Source: Methylotenera_A sp049687015
Lineage (GTDB): Bacteria; Pseudomonadota; Gammaproteobacteria; Burkholderiales; Methylophilaceae
NCBI GenBank assembly: GCA_049687015.1
Contig: JBAVIP010000032.1
Coordinates: forward strand, 1-64,000
DNA: 64,000 nt
Direction: 5' to 3'
Under the pieces are notes generated by a model. The model was given only the letters and a program-made list of their open reading frames with translations, had not been told where the DNA came from and searched no databases. The position numbers and the translations under genes were made by a program. How positions within the stretch are numbered: position 1 is the stretch's first letter; each line of letters starts with the position of its first letter. Shown piece by piece: positions 42,898 to 51,826 of this stretch.

Positions 42898-43662
42898 TTA
42901 GACGACATTGTCGTCAATCTCACCCTGCTCGGTAATGTAGTGGGACGGACGCGCATATACGAGTGACAGCGATGGTTGCGACTCATAGATAAAACCGACT
43001 AGTTCCAGCCGTTCGATTGGCGGTGCGGGCACTAAGCGAAGCACGGGGCCGCCGCTCATTCCTCCGAGTTCGATATTTGGAATATTGGCACCCTGAAGTG
43101 GCTGATGGAAGTTTTCTAAGTCAATGTATAGTTTGATGTTCTCCGGTGTAACTGAGATTGGTGCCCAAGCGAACCATTGAAAGGGAAAATCAGCCGTTGC
43201 TACATGTTCAGCCCGGAGTGAGCCTGGGTAACCCCCGTAAAGCAAAGTATCTCCCTTAGAGACTTCTCGAGTTGGCCAGAGCAATGGAGTATGCGGCGAG
43301 CATCCTGACGCTGCCACTACTACTTCGGATACATCAAAAATTGCAAGGTCGAGACGCTCACTCTCCGCAATGAGACGGTCTTCCGGTTCAGTTGTGGTTC
43401 CCCCGAACTGGCAGCGAATATCTGGCTGCTCGGCCTTGGCTTTGCGGTATTCATCGAAGACGTGTCGTGCTGTTACAGCGATTAGGCGCTTTGAGGTTTG
43501 CAGGAAGCAGACGGTACCATTGTGGTGAATGCGGCAATCACCCTCCTTGTCGATGCCATGCCACCAAAAGGGAGCGCACGCAGACTTTGCAATACTGCGG
43601 AGAGCGGGCAGATATCCTGCGCGTTCCATTTGATCAAGCGAACTACGAGTGTTTGCGTCCAT
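42898..43662 (-). CDS. Cytosolic trypsin-like serine protease homologue
   Basis: A 254-residue protein with an S1-type catalytic triad: H67 in VTARHVFDEY, D105 in ERLDLAIFD and S203 in GGMSGGPVLRL. Strand LLYGGYPGSLRAE is also typical of trypsin-2-like domains. No signal peptide or membrane helix is present, so it should be cytoplasmic; most bacterial relatives of HtrA type are exported and carry PDZ domains, which are missing here. Composition is a little more GC-rich than its neighbours. It could be a stand-alone effector protease or a remnant of a larger system. The partner is not apparent. Confidence 0.72.
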   Translation of the reverse strand: MDANTRSSLDQMERAGYLPALRSIAKSACAPFWWHGIDKEGDCRIHHNGTVCFLQTSKRLIAVTARHVFDEYRKAKAEQPDIRCQFGGTTTEPEDRLIAESERLDLAIFDVSEVVVAASGCSPHTPLLWPTREVSKGDTLLYGGYPGSLRAEHVATADFPFQWFAWAPISVTPENIKLYIDLENFHQPLQGANIPNIELGGMSGGPVLRLVPAPPIERLELVGFIYESQPSLSLVYARPSHYITEQGEIDDNVV

Positions 43663-43671
43663 GACTGTGCA

Positions 43672-44850
43672 CTAACTTTTCCATAGCTGAGTTTGCCTAA
43701 TCATCAACCAGCCAATCAAAAGGTAAGCCAGCATCGCTGTGGCTAAACCGAGCACGCTACCCCATACCAACGGCACAATCAGGCCTGCTGAAACGGTAGA
43801 AAATAACATTTGTATAAACGCCTGCCCCGAAGCAGCTGTGCCGCGGATTTTTGGGTGTCTATCCAAAGCAGCAAGTGAAATGATAGGCATCACCAAGCCC
43901 ATGCCCACGTTAAACAAGGCGATGGGCAGAATATTAAATACTGGCTTTGCAGGCAGCCAGTAGCAAACTGCAACATTCAGCCACACAATGGCAAACATCC
44001 AGGCATAGGCTATTTTTAACACGCGTTTTGCGGCGTATATACCTGCGGCGCGCCTAGCCAAATACGAGCCCAGTACCATACCTGTGACGGTGGGAATAAA
44101 CAAATAACCATATTGCTGCGGCGAAAAACCAAGCAACTTGCCTAAAAATATGGGGCTTGCCAGCACATACACAAAAAATGCTGCAAAAACCGCGCCCAGA
44201 GCGACGCAAAGCTTGCTAAACTCATTATCGCTAAATATGGTCTTGTAGCTTGTGAGTACGTTGCGCGCAGAGAGTTTAAGCCGCTTTTCCGGCAGCATGG
44301 TTTCGGGCAAATAAACCACCGCTGCCCATAGGCTAATTGCCGCATAAATCGCCAAGAAGATAAAAATAGCCTGCCAGTGAATGCCCAATAAAAAGCCGCC
44401 AATAATAGGCGCAATAGCTGGCGCAAGGCCAAACAGCATCTGCACCGTAGCCATGACTCTTTGAGCAGCAGCACCTTCAAACAAATCACGCACCATGGCA
44501 CGCGCCACCGTGTTGCCCGCTCCGCCAGAGGCGCCTTGCAGCGCCCTGAAAAACCACAGTGTTTCAACATTGGGCGCAAACGCGCAGCCGATGCTGGCCA
44601 ACACAAATATGCTTAAACCCCATTTAATGGTAGCGATACGGCCAATCGCATCTGAAATAGCACCATGCCATAGCGTCATCAGTGCGTAAGGAAGCAGGTA
44701 TACAGCAAGGCTCTGTTGAATATGTAAATCGGAAGCGCCTAAGTCGGCGCCCATGGCGTGGAAAGCGGGTAAATAAGTATCGATAGCAAACGGCGCCAGC
44801 GCGGCAAGACTCGCTAAAACATACACTAATATATTGGAATGTGGCTTCAA
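43672..44850 (-). CDS. Multidrug efflux MFS transporter, Bcr/CflA family
   Basis: A 392-residue transporter with twelve predicted membrane helices. The N-terminal signature FAIDTYLPAFHAMGADLGAS and the loop GAISDAIGRIATIKWGLSIF, plus RALQGASGGAGNTVARAMVRDLF, are the Bcr/CflA subfamily motifs. Members export bicyclomycin, chloramphenicol or other drugs by proton antiport. The gene lies downstream of the pqqE terminator and its stop is 10 bases from the trypsin-like gene. Substrate is unknown. Confidence 0.88.
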   Translation of the reverse strand: MKPHSNILVYVLASLAALAPFAIDTYLPAFHAMGADLGASDLHIQQSLAVYLLPYALMTLWHGAISDAIGRIATIKWGLSIFVLASIGCAFAPNVETLWFFRALQGASGGAGNTVARAMVRDLFEGAAAQRVMATVQMLFGLAPAIAPIIGGFLLGIHWQAIFIFLAIYAAISLWAAVVYLPETMLPEKRLKLSARNVLTSYKTIFSDNEFSKLCVALGAVFAAFFVYVLASPIFLGKLLGFSPQQYGYLFIPTVTGMVLGSYLARRAAGIYAAKRVLKIAYAWMFAIVWLNVAVCYWLPAKPVFNILPIALFNVGMGLVMPIISLAALDRHPKIRGTAASGQAFIQMLFSTVSAGLIVPLVWGSVLGLATAMLAYLLIGWLMIRQTQLWKS

Positions 44851-44872
44851 ATTTGTTAGGTCTAAGAATAAA

Positions 44873-44897
44873 AAAGGCGCATTATTAATGCGCCTTT
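44873..44897 (-). terminator. Intrinsic terminator of the pqq operon
   Basis: AAAGGCGCATT (44873-44883) pairs exactly with AATGCGCCTTT (44887-44897), loop of three bases. On the minus strand the stem is followed by a run of six T residues, just after the pqqE stop and before the MFS gene. Confidence 0.88.
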
Positions 44898-44915
44898 CAT
44901 TATAACTACTAATCG

Positions 44916-46154
44916 TTATGGCAAGGCATGAAACTCCTCTACCCGCTCCCGCAACTCACCCGCAATGATCCTTTTAGAGTTTTTATCGTTTCTAAATACG
45001 ATCGGCTGCGCCTGTAATTGCGGGTTTTGTGCATCCGCAATCGCCTTATCTATTAAATGGCGATGCGGCGACTTACTGCACACGGGGTCGGCAGCTTCAG
45101 CATCACCGGTGAGCAAAAAGGTTTGGCAACGGCAACCGCCCAGATCTTTTTCTTTTTCGTCACAGCTGCGACATGGCTCTTTCATCCAGCTATTGCCACG
45201 GTATTGATTAAACGCGGGGGAATCTTTCCAGCTCCAGCCTAAATCATCATCGCGCACATTGGGAAAGCGCATATTAGGCAAAGAACGTGCGGAGTGGCAC
45301 GGCAATACATCACCATTCGCGGTAACGATCATAAATACCTCACCCCAGCCATTCATACATTTTTTGGGTCTATCGGCAAAATAATCCGGTACCACAAAAA
45401 AGATCTTCATTTTGCTGCCAGAGGTTGCGCGGAACTCATTGGTTGCAGCCTCAGCAGCATCCACTTGTTCTTTAGTAGGCATCAATTGGCTACGATTCAC
45501 TAGTGACCAGCCGTAATACTGCGTATTCGCAAGTTCTATATAATCCGCCCCTAAGGCTTCGGCCATTTCCAGGATTTGTTTCATGTGTCCAATGTTGTAG
45601 CGGTGTATCACCACATTAAGCACCATCGGGTAACCATGGTTTTTAATCATGGCAGCGACTTTTTTCTTGAGTTCAAACGTTTTGGTATTGGTGATAAAGT
45701 TGTTAATCTCTTCGGTAATGTCGTGCATGGATAGCTGGATATGGTCCAACCCGCCGTCTTTAAAGGCTTGGATACGTTTTTCAGTCAAGCCGACACCTGA
45801 TGTAATCAAATTACTGTAATAGCCCAGTTTATGCGCCTCTACGACGATTTCTTCAATATCATCACGTAACAACGGCTCGCCGCCCGAAATCCCCAGCTGA
45901 ATTGCACCCAGCTTACGCGCATCACGCAATATTTGAATCCATTGCTCGGTGCTAAGCTCATTTTGCGTGTGCTTATCATAATCGGTTGGGTTGTAACAAA
46001 AAGCACAGTGCAAAGGACAGCGATAGGTAATCTCGGCCAACAGCCATAGTGGCTGTGTATGTGTGGTATTTGCAGCCACGCCATTATTCACTTGCTGACT
46101 TTGCGCATGTACCGTTTTTTGTACCGCCGAATCACCTAATGAGTTTTGTGTCAT
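44916..46154 (-). CDS. pqqE: PQQ biosynthesis radical SAM protein PqqE
   Basis: A 412-residue radical SAM enzyme. The catalytic 4Fe-4S cluster binds C46, C50 and C53 in YRCPLHCAFCYNP. The SPASM-type auxiliary-cluster cysteines are in the C-terminal part, PCRSCDEKEKDLGGCRCQTF and PVCSKSPHH-like text (DPVCSKSPHRHL). PqqE joins the Glu and Tyr side chains of PqqA with a C-C bond, with PqqD as peptide chaperone. The first 35 residues are a Gln/Thr-rich extension of low conservation, so an inner start is possible. It is the last gene before the operon terminator. Confidence 0.95.
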   Translation of the reverse strand: MTQNSLGDSAVQKTVHAQSQQVNNGVAANTTHTQPLWLLAEITYRCPLHCAFCYNPTDYDKHTQNELSTEQWIQILRDARKLGAIQLGISGGEPLLRDDIEEIVVEAHKLGYYSNLITSGVGLTEKRIQAFKDGGLDHIQLSMHDITEEINNFITNTKTFELKKKVAAMIKNHGYPMVLNVVIHRYNIGHMKQILEMAEALGADYIELANTQYYGWSLVNRSQLMPTKEQVDAAEAATNEFRATSGSKMKIFFVVPDYFADRPKKCMNGWGEVFMIVTANGDVLPCHSARSLPNMRFPNVRDDDLGWSWKDSPAFNQYRGNSWMKEPCRSCDEKEKDLGGCRCQTFLLTGDAEAADPVCSKSPHRHLIDKAIADAQNPQLQAQPIVFRNDKNSKRIIAGELRERVEEFHALP

Positions 46155-46181
46155 TTTGCTACTCCTTAAACCTTGCGCAAC

Positions 46182-46463
46182 TTAAATTTTTCTGAGCCAG
46201 GCCTTACCCACAGCCATCTCGAACATACCAATAATGTCATCTTCAATGCCTTCAGCATCAGGGAAAGCCGCTTTCAAATCAGCCACGATGTCGCCCACAG
46301 TTGCCTTGCCATCCACGCGTTTAATGACCTCGCCTGCGCCACCGTGTAGTTTGACCATACCTTCTGGGAAAAGTATCACATAATTTTGTTGTGCTTCTTC
46401 CCATTGAAAGCGATGGTGCTGCGCAAGCGCATAAATGTCGGTTTGTTGAATTTTATGTTCCAT
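46182..46463 (-). CDS. pqqD: PqqA-binding chaperone PqqD
   Basis: A 93-residue protein of the PqqD family, the prototype RiPP recognition element. It begins QTDIYALAQHHRFQWEEAQQ, with the typical ILFPEGMVKLHGGAGEVIKR and VGDIVADLKAAFPDAEGIED. It binds the PqqA leader and presents it to PqqE. The gene is 27 bases before pqqE and 8 bases after pqqC, consistent with operon order A-B-C-D-E. Length is normal (about 90). Confidence 0.93.
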   Translation of the reverse strand: MEHKIQQTDIYALAQHHRFQWEEAQQNYVILFPEGMVKLHGGAGEVIKRVDGKATVGDIVADLKAAFPDAEGIEDDIIGMFEMAVGKAWLRKI

Positions 46464-46471
46464 ATGCTTTC

Positions 46472-47245
46472 TTAGCTAATCTGTACAACTGGTTGGCGTA
46501 GATAATCACGCCCTTCAACCTTAATGTCTGTACATTGCAACATGATGGAATCCGCCATCACCCATAGTACGTCCAGTTTAAACTGCAAGATTTCCAAAGC
46601 ACGTTCTTGCAACTCGCGGCTTTTCCCGAAATAATCTAAAGTAACTGCCAAGCCCTGCTCAACATCACGGCGTGCTTCAGTAAGGCGCTTTTTAAAATAA
46701 ATAAGCCCTTCCTCTTTAATCCATGGGTATACAGTAGGCCAAGAGCTAATGCGCTGCTGATGAATATGCGGGGCAAACAGCTCTGTTAAGCTGGAGCAAA
46801 CAGATTCTTGCCAAGGACGCTGACGAGCAAAGTTAATATAAGCATCCACTGCAAACCTGACACCCGGACTTACCAGTTTAAGCGAAGTGACGTCTTCACG
46901 ACTCAAGCCCACCGCTTGTCCCAACTTGATCCATGCTTCAATGCCGCCTTCTGCGCCGTCCACACCGTCATGGTCAGTAATGCGCACAATCCATTGTTTG
47001 CGTACTTCTTTATCAGGGCAATTTGAAAGAATGGCGGCATCTTTTTGCGGAATACCAATTTGGTAATAATAACGGTTTGCTACCCAGCATTGCAATTGCT
47101 CTTTGCTGAGCTTGCCTTCATACATCAGTTCATGAATCGGGTGATAAATATGGTAACCCTTGCCCTTTTCGCGTAATTTCGCTTCAAACTCTTCGCGTGA
47201 CCAAGGCAAGTTGTCGTTTGTCATTGCATTCATTTTGCACTCCAT
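46472..47245 (-). CDS. pqqC: Pyrroloquinoline-quinone synthase PqqC
   Basis: A 257-residue all-helical oxidase. Diagnostic blocks are GKGYHIYHPIHELMYEGKLS, WVANRYYYQIGIPQKDAAIL, DHDGVDGAEGGIEAWIKLGQ and LTELFAPHIHQQRISSWPTV. It performs the last step of PQQ synthesis, ring closure and eight-electron oxidation with O2 and no metal cofactor. The 15-base gap to pqqB and 8 bases to pqqD keep it within the operon. MTNDNLPWS (codon 5) is an alternative start to MECKMNAM. Confidence 0.95.
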   Translation of the reverse strand: MECKMNAMTNDNLPWSREEFEAKLREKGKGYHIYHPIHELMYEGKLSKEQLQCWVANRYYYQIGIPQKDAAILSNCPDKEVRKQWIVRITDHDGVDGAEGGIEAWIKLGQAVGLSREDVTSLKLVSPGVRFAVDAYINFARQRPWQESVCSSLTELFAPHIHQQRISSWPTVYPWIKEEGLIYFKKRLTEARRDVEQGLAVTLDYFGKSRELQERALEILQFKLDVLWVMADSIMLQCTDIKVEGRDYLRQPVVQIS

Positions 47246-47259
47246 TTAATTCGTTTGTT

Positions 47260-48192
47260 TTATAGAATAATATCCATGCCGTCAAAAGCCACTTCGATAC
47301 CGTGACGGTCAAGCTCTGCCCGCTCGGCAGAATCTTCTCTTAAAATCGGGTTAGTGTTGTTGATGTGAATCAATACCTTGCGCACCTTATCAGGTTTATT
47401 CTGGCCAAATTTATCTAAATCTTCAATCATGCCGCCTTTGCCCGATTGCGGGTTATGGCCGATACTGCGTGCTGTCTTGGTCATCAAGCCCAAGTCAATC
47501 ATCTCAGTATCCGTCCAAAAAGTGCCATCCACCATGATGCAATCGGCCTGATTCATCAATGCCGGCAAATGTGGTTCGATTAACTCCAAACCGGGCGAAT
47601 ACCAGCATTTCTTGCCAGTCGAAATTTCCTCGATCAGCACACCTATCGTATCGCCTGACTGCGGATTGTTACGATGTGGGGAATAAGGTGGCGCAGCGCT
47701 TTTTAATGCCACTGTAGTAAAACGCAAATTCGGCACATTAGGTATCTCAAAGCTGGTATTACCATCTATCGGCACTTGATGATGGTTGATGCCGCAATAA
47801 TGACCAAGGATATTCAAAATCTGGTTGCCGGAAGTCAAATCACCATACACCATGTCTGTGCAGTAAATCTCGCGTTTGACTGTACCCTCACGCAACATAT
47901 ATAAGCCTGTCGTGTGGTCGATCTGCGCGTCGATCAGCACGATTGCCTGAATACCCGTATCGCGTATTGCACGACCAGGTTGTAAAGCCGGGAAATCCTG
48001 AATCTGCTGCAGCACGTCTGGCGAGGTGTTAAACAATACCCAATTCACGCCATCGCTGCTCACGCAGATGGAGGACTGTGTGCGCTTGGTCGCTTTGATT
48101 GTGCCCTTGCGCAGACCATCGCAGTTAAAGCAATTGCAGTTCCACTGCGGAAAGCCGCCGCCTGCTCCTGCGCCTAAAACATGTATATGCAT
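47260..48192 (-). CDS. pqqB: PQQ biosynthesis protein PqqB
   Basis: A 310-residue metallo-beta-lactamase-fold protein. It opens MHIHVLGAGAGGGFPQWNCN with the conserved CNCFNC cysteines, and QIDHTTGLYMLREG, YSPGLELIEPHLPALM and MVDGTFWTDTEMI are typical. It acts in the middle of PQQ synthesis, recent work on homologues supporting an iron-dependent hydroxylase role on the tyrosine ring. It lies behind the hairpin that follows pqqA, so its expression would be lower than that of pqqA. Confidence 0.94.
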   Translation of the reverse strand: MHIHVLGAGAGGGFPQWNCNCFNCDGLRKGTIKATKRTQSSICVSSDGVNWVLFNTSPDVLQQIQDFPALQPGRAIRDTGIQAIVLIDAQIDHTTGLYMLREGTVKREIYCTDMVYGDLTSGNQILNILGHYCGINHHQVPIDGNTSFEIPNVPNLRFTTVALKSAAPPYSPHRNNPQSGDTIGVLIEEISTGKKCWYSPGLELIEPHLPALMNQADCIMVDGTFWTDTEMIDLGLMTKTARSIGHNPQSGKGGMIEDLDKFGQNKPDKVRKVLIHINNTNPILREDSAERAELDRHGIEVAFDGMDIIL

Positions 48193-48229
48193 AACGAATT
48201 TTCTTTGTGTTGGATTGTGTAGAAGTAAA

Positions 48230-48253
48230 AAAGGCTGCCGTCAGGCAGCCTTT
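48230..48253 (-). terminator. Hairpin between pqqA and pqqB (partial terminator)
   Basis: AAAGGCTGCC (48230-48239) pairs exactly with GGCAGCCTTT (48244-48253), loop of four bases. On the minus strand the stem ends in a T-run (TTTTTT). It is 14 bases past the pqqA stop and 38 bases before the pqqB start, so it can act as attenuator or processing stop, making short pqqA transcripts abundant. Confidence 0.85.
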
Positions 48254-48266
48254 GCGTCATCTGCAA

Positions 48267-48338
48267 TTATTTATTGCAAACATACATGGTTACTTCAAAG
48301 CCGAAACGCATTTCAGTAGCTGCTGGTTTTGTCCACAT
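48267..48338 (-). CDS. pqqA: PQQ precursor peptide PqqA
   Basis: A 23-residue peptide, MWTKPAATEMRFGFEVTMYV then CNK. The Glu15 and Tyr19 in E-V-T-M-Y are the residues fused and oxidised to pyrroloquinoline quinone. The gene is too short for ordinary gene calling but has an AGGAG ribosome site eight bases before ATG at 48338. It is first in the pqqABCDE order. The stop is followed by the hairpin before pqqB. PQQ is the cofactor of periplasmic methanol and other alcohol dehydrogenases; none is in the window. Confidence 0.97.
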   Translation of the reverse strand: MWTKPAATEMRFGFEVTMYVCNK

Positions 48339-48492
48339 GATCAAATCTCCTATTAGGTTGTGAATCAAGCACTCAATATTACGTGTGGTGCTGTGCTTGT
48401 ATGCTTGACACTATACGCACTCGTTCAGCATAACATCTGCGAGCTTGCATGATAAACGGCTAGTGATTTCCATGAGACTCAACAATATGGCG

Positions 48493-49404
48493 TTAGAAAA
48501 AATAATTCAGAGTTATCCCAGCGCCTACGTCAGGGCTAGCATTGCTCAAGCCCGTGTAAATAAAGCCATTAAGTTTATAATTGTCGTTAATGCGGTGAGA
48601 TGCGTAGGCCGAAATTTCTTGCGGACGCGATGCGCCATCAACAGCTGCTGTAGCCCAATCATAAGAAACACCTACAGAAGTGTCTTTTGAAAACTTATAA
48701 CCGCCGCCTAATGATCCATAAACCACATTGTCATATTTAACACCACGTGGTTCACCCAGCACTTTGTAACCCAAACCAGCTGATAAATATGGTGCACCAA
48801 AATATTTGTCTACATTCGCTTGCACTGCGTAATCTGTTTTACCTGAGCCTAAACCTCGAGATTCACTGGCCGTGCCAAATTTAACGCGGCCATTTAAATC
48901 AACTATCCAGCCAGATGTGTCTTGCTGATCAAGCACGTTATAGGTCACAGCAGCCACAATGTCGCCTAAGCCAGATTCCGTGCTTCTAACACGTCTACCT
49001 GTAGTTGTACCACCACCACCTGTAGCACCTGCTCCAGCAGTGGTAGCGCCTGCGCAAGGACCATTATCTTCCGGCTTTGAAGCACCTTTACGATTATCCC
49101 CTGCACAGCCAAATGTACCGATTGTAGATGAGCCCCCAGTGCCAGAACCAGAGCTTATACCACCAAAGCCGCCAGGTACAATGTCGCCTGTACCGGTTAC
49201 TCTAATATAGGGTATGGTGAGCTTATAAGTAAACGCGCCTGTTTCGTAAGATGCAGCAAATGGCATATAAAAAACATTGGTAGATTGATTAGTCCCATAC
49301 TTACCCGTGGAATAATCCGCGCCTACCGATGCAGAAAATCCATCTGCAAAAGCGTTTGTTGATAACAAAGCTGACACTAACATTACTTTTTTAACTGGAT
49401 GCAT
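48493..49404 (-). CDS. Outer-membrane beta-barrel transporter-like protein
   Basis: A 303-residue exported protein. The signal peptide is MHPVKKVMLVSALLSTNAFA. Amphipathic strands alternate (FSASVGADYSTGKYG, FYMPFAASYETGAFTYKLTI, YAVQANVDKYFGAPYLSAGL), and it ends in a C-terminal aromatic strand LNYFF, the usual beta-barrel assembly signal. A Gly/Ser/Thr-rich insertion with two Cys (about residues 78-135) lies between early strands, perhaps an extracellular loop. It is the last gene of a trio with DUF5666 and DUF6502 proteins. Substrate is unknown. Confidence 0.72.
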   Translation of the reverse strand: MHPVKKVMLVSALLSTNAFADGFSASVGADYSTGKYGTNQSTNVFYMPFAASYETGAFTYKLTIPYIRVTGTGDIVPGGFGGISSGSGTGGSSTIGTFGCAGDNRKGASKPEDNGPCAGATTAGAGATGGGGTTTGRRVRSTESGLGDIVAAVTYNVLDQQDTSGWIVDLNGRVKFGTASESRGLGSGKTDYAVQANVDKYFGAPYLSAGLGYKVLGEPRGVKYDNVVYGSLGGGYKFSKDTSVGVSYDWATAAVDGASRPQEISAYASHRINDNYKLNGFIYTGLSNASPDVGAGITLNYFF

Positions 49405-49422
49405 AATTAATCCTTTTTTTCA

Positions 49423-50964
49423 TTATCTGTATTTACCGCTTCCCGAACTACCGCTTCCAGAACTACCACTTCTTGAGCCACTAGAGCCACTTGAACCTGA
49501 GCCAGAAGAACGTGAAGACCCTGGTGAGCCTGAACCGCCACGCCCATCAGAACCATGTCCACCAGACGAGCTAGCACCCGAGCTTGAGCCTGACGAACCT
49601 GAATTAGATCCAGAGCCAGAATTCGAACCTGACGAACCTGAGCTTGAATTAGATCCAGAGCCTGAATTTGAGCCTGAAGAACCCGAGCCGGAGTTAGACC
49701 CAGAGCTATCGTCATGGCCACTATTACCTTTGTTATGGTAATAGTTACTTCTATCAAACAACCGGCCTTTTCTCTCGCCTAACTTATCGCATACCCAGCC
49801 GCCTTTGCTATCGCGGCGCATTTCAATTTTCACCACTTTACCACTTGCATCTGCAACACCTTTATAGCTAGTATTGCCTAGTGATAGCTCTATCTCTGTG
49901 CCGTCTAGTTTGATACTATTTGTGCGGCCTGTGCGCGCAAAGCCTTCTATAATGGCAGTGTCAGAGCGGTTAATTGTGTTTTTAATGGGCTGAGCTTCAA
50001 CGCGATCAGCTTTTATTGCGTTGCCATCCCAGCGACCTCCTACGTGCACCTCGCTACCAACAATAATTCTCTCTAACATTTTTTTGCTATCGACATTCAC
50101 ACGAGTCCCGTTGACTACAAAGCTATCCTTAGCCACGTCAGTCACCAAGCCTAGAGTGCTAGCGCCACCTGCATTTTTAATGACATCCACCCGAGTAGCC
50201 ACAATTTCTCCGCTATTAAGCCTATGTCCGCTAACACGCACATCAGCGCCAGTCGCCACGTTTGCTATCTGTTGCATGGTGTTTTTATCTACACGCACCG
50301 TTTGCCCCATCACTTGGATTTGTTGGCGTGCTGCATCTACCTTGCCCACTGGCCCGGCAACCGCATCAAACATACCGATTGCACGTGCTTGCAAGCGTCC
50401 GGCGACTCTGTCGGCTTTAAGCATTACCATTTTGCCCGCTGCTAAGTGACTTAATTTGGCAGATTTCCCATTGTCGAACACTGGCGTTTTCGCGTCATAG
50501 TGTACTTCTTCACCATTGACGCAAATACTTGCAAAGCCAGTGACTACGCCCACTATGGTGATACCGCCCGTTCCATCATCTGGTAACAGCATATTCTCGG
50601 CAATGATTCCTGTACCACCAGTGCCGCCCGTTATACCAGTGCCGCCTGCTCCACCATGTTCGGTTGAAATGCCAGTACCTCCTGCACCGCCAGAAATACC
50701 GGTTCCGCCCGCCCCTCCATCCGCAACAGTGCCTGCACCGCCAGTGCCATCATGTTCGGTTGAAATACCCGTACCACCCATGCCACCATTAGCGGGGGCT
50801 CCCGTACCGCCCATTCCGCCATCTATCATGTTTGGATTAGTGAGTGAGGCTACCGAACACACGCCATCATCTGCACCGTAAGCTTGCACGCAGCTTATAA
50901 GCAAACCAACTGCAAAAAACAACTTTACGCACTGATAATGAGGCCTAGCCATGCTTATTATCAT
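49423..50964 (-). CDS. Secreted DUF5666 protein with Gly-rich and Ser/Gly-rich repeats
   Basis: A 513-residue exported protein. A signal peptide (KLFFAVGLLISCVQAYGA) leads to a Gly-rich segment (about 49-120) of GG-x-GGTGIS-type units, then two or more DUF5666-like beta modules (about 138-385: VVTGFASICVNGEEVHYDA, LGLVTDVAKDSFVVNGTRVN) and a low-complexity Ser/Gly tail (about 414-513). DUF5666 is thought to form small beta-barrel OB-like units; function is unknown. The start codon lies inside the end of the DUF6502 gene; starting at MARPHYQ (50952) would reduce the overlap to 8 bases. A surface role beside the beta-barrel protein is inference. Confidence 0.75.
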   Translation of the reverse strand: MIISMARPHYQCVKLFFAVGLLISCVQAYGADDGVCSVASLTNPNMIDGGMGGTGAPANGGMGGTGISTEHDGTGGAGTVADGGAGGTGISGGAGGTGISTEHGGAGGTGITGGTGGTGIIAENMLLPDDGTGGITIVGVVTGFASICVNGEEVHYDAKTPVFDNGKSAKLSHLAAGKMVMLKADRVAGRLQARAIGMFDAVAGPVGKVDAARQQIQVMGQTVRVDKNTMQQIANVATGADVRVSGHRLNSGEIVATRVDVIKNAGGASTLGLVTDVAKDSFVVNGTRVNVDSKKMLERIIVGSEVHVGGRWDGNAIKADRVEAQPIKNTINRSDTAIIEGFARTGRTNSIKLDGTEIELSLGNTSYKGVADASGKVVKIEMRRDSKGGWVCDKLGERKGRLFDRSNYYHNKGNSGHDDSSGSNSGSGSSGSNSGSGSNSSSGSSGSNSGSGSNSGSSGSSSGASSSGGHGSDGRGGSGSPGSSRSSGSGSSGSSGSRSGSSGSGSSGSGKYR

Positions 50965-51826
50965 CCTGATTTATAACACTATTGTCAATTTGCATCGGCT
51001 CGTAATAATAATAGATGCCGTAAGTCATGCGCATGTTCGCTTGTGGCAAGTCTTTGTCATTTGTTCCCATGCTATCCGCAATTTTATTCACTTCGCGCAA
51101 TGTTTTCATGCCTTGTTTCTTTGCCAGCTCGCCAATTTGTTCTATGCTAGTCATGGTTAAAGTATCGTAATGCACACAACGCTCTAAAAAACTCACCGGT
51201 TTACCATTTAAATTTTGGCCCAACACGTTAGCCACCGCCGCTTGCGCGTGATCATGCAAATTATGCCCAAAATAAAACACCTTCTCATCAAAACCTTCTT
51301 GGGCAATAAACATATCGGTGGTGAGATGCACAAAGCTCTGCTCATCAATGGTGGCAACACCTATGCGCACCCATTCATCTAACACCGCTCTGGGATGAAT
51401 GTCTGTACTTAAACTGCGCACCAAACCTTCAAATGACTCCCTTTCGTTGGCAGCTGCAAATCTCGGCAAAGGTTTAGGCATACCGTTTTGATCTAGATAT
51501 TTAGGGTTAGCATTCCACAAAGCTATCAGTTGCGAACCAAGTGACACGTTGTCAGGCATCACATCCTCTACATCAGGCAGGTTCTCGCGCAGGCGTTTAA
51601 CATCTTTTCTGTGCACTCCACTCATCAAGCTAATGCGGGAATCCGTCTGCCGTTTACCATCTATAGCGAAATCCTTATCTGCCACTTCTACAAATAGCGC
51701 CTTAATCACATCTATTGCAAAGGTATAAGTTATATTATTGGCCAACATCAGCTTTACGAACGGCCTAAAAACCCGCTTCATCGCGCTAGCAATCAATAAT
51801 TGTCTTTTTGAAATCTCGTTACTCAC
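50945..51826 (-). CDS. DUF6502 protein, putative transcriptional regulator
   Basis: A 293-residue soluble protein of the DUF6502 type. Residues 63-83 (SRISLMSGVHRKDVKRLREN) look like a helix-turn-helix with a winged-helix context in the preceding NNITYTFAIDVIKALFVEVA. No catalytic motif is seen in the rest. The gene heads a trio with DUF5666 and a beta-barrel protein and is divergent from the repeat-protein genes, whose promoter contains palindromes. It is thus a natural candidate to regulate both sides. Function is inferred only from these features. Confidence 0.68.
   Translation of the reverse strand: MSNEISKRQLLIASAMKRVFRPFVKLMLANNITYTFAIDVIKALFVEVADKDFAIDGKRQTDSRISLMSGVHRKDVKRLRENLPDVEDVMPDNVSLGSQLIALWNANPKYLDQNGMPKPLPRFAAANERESFEGLVRSLSTDIHPRAVLDEWVRIGVATIDEQSFVHLTTDMFIAQEGFDEKVFYFGHNLHDHAQAAVANVLGQNLNGKPVSFLERCVHYDTLTMTSIEQIGELAKKQGMKTLREVNKIADSMGTNDKDLPQANMRMTYGIYYYYEPMQIDNSVINQDDNKHG

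Noticed and set aside
48445..48690. Plus-strand frame near pqqA
   Set aside because: It is mostly the complement of the beta-barrel gene end and the pqqA promoter region; no ribosome site or domain.
50516..50881. Proline-rich plus-strand frame (VPPVPP repeats)
   Set aside because: It is the complement of the Gly-rich GGTGIS repeats of the DUF5666 gene, whose frame has a signal peptide and conserved domains.
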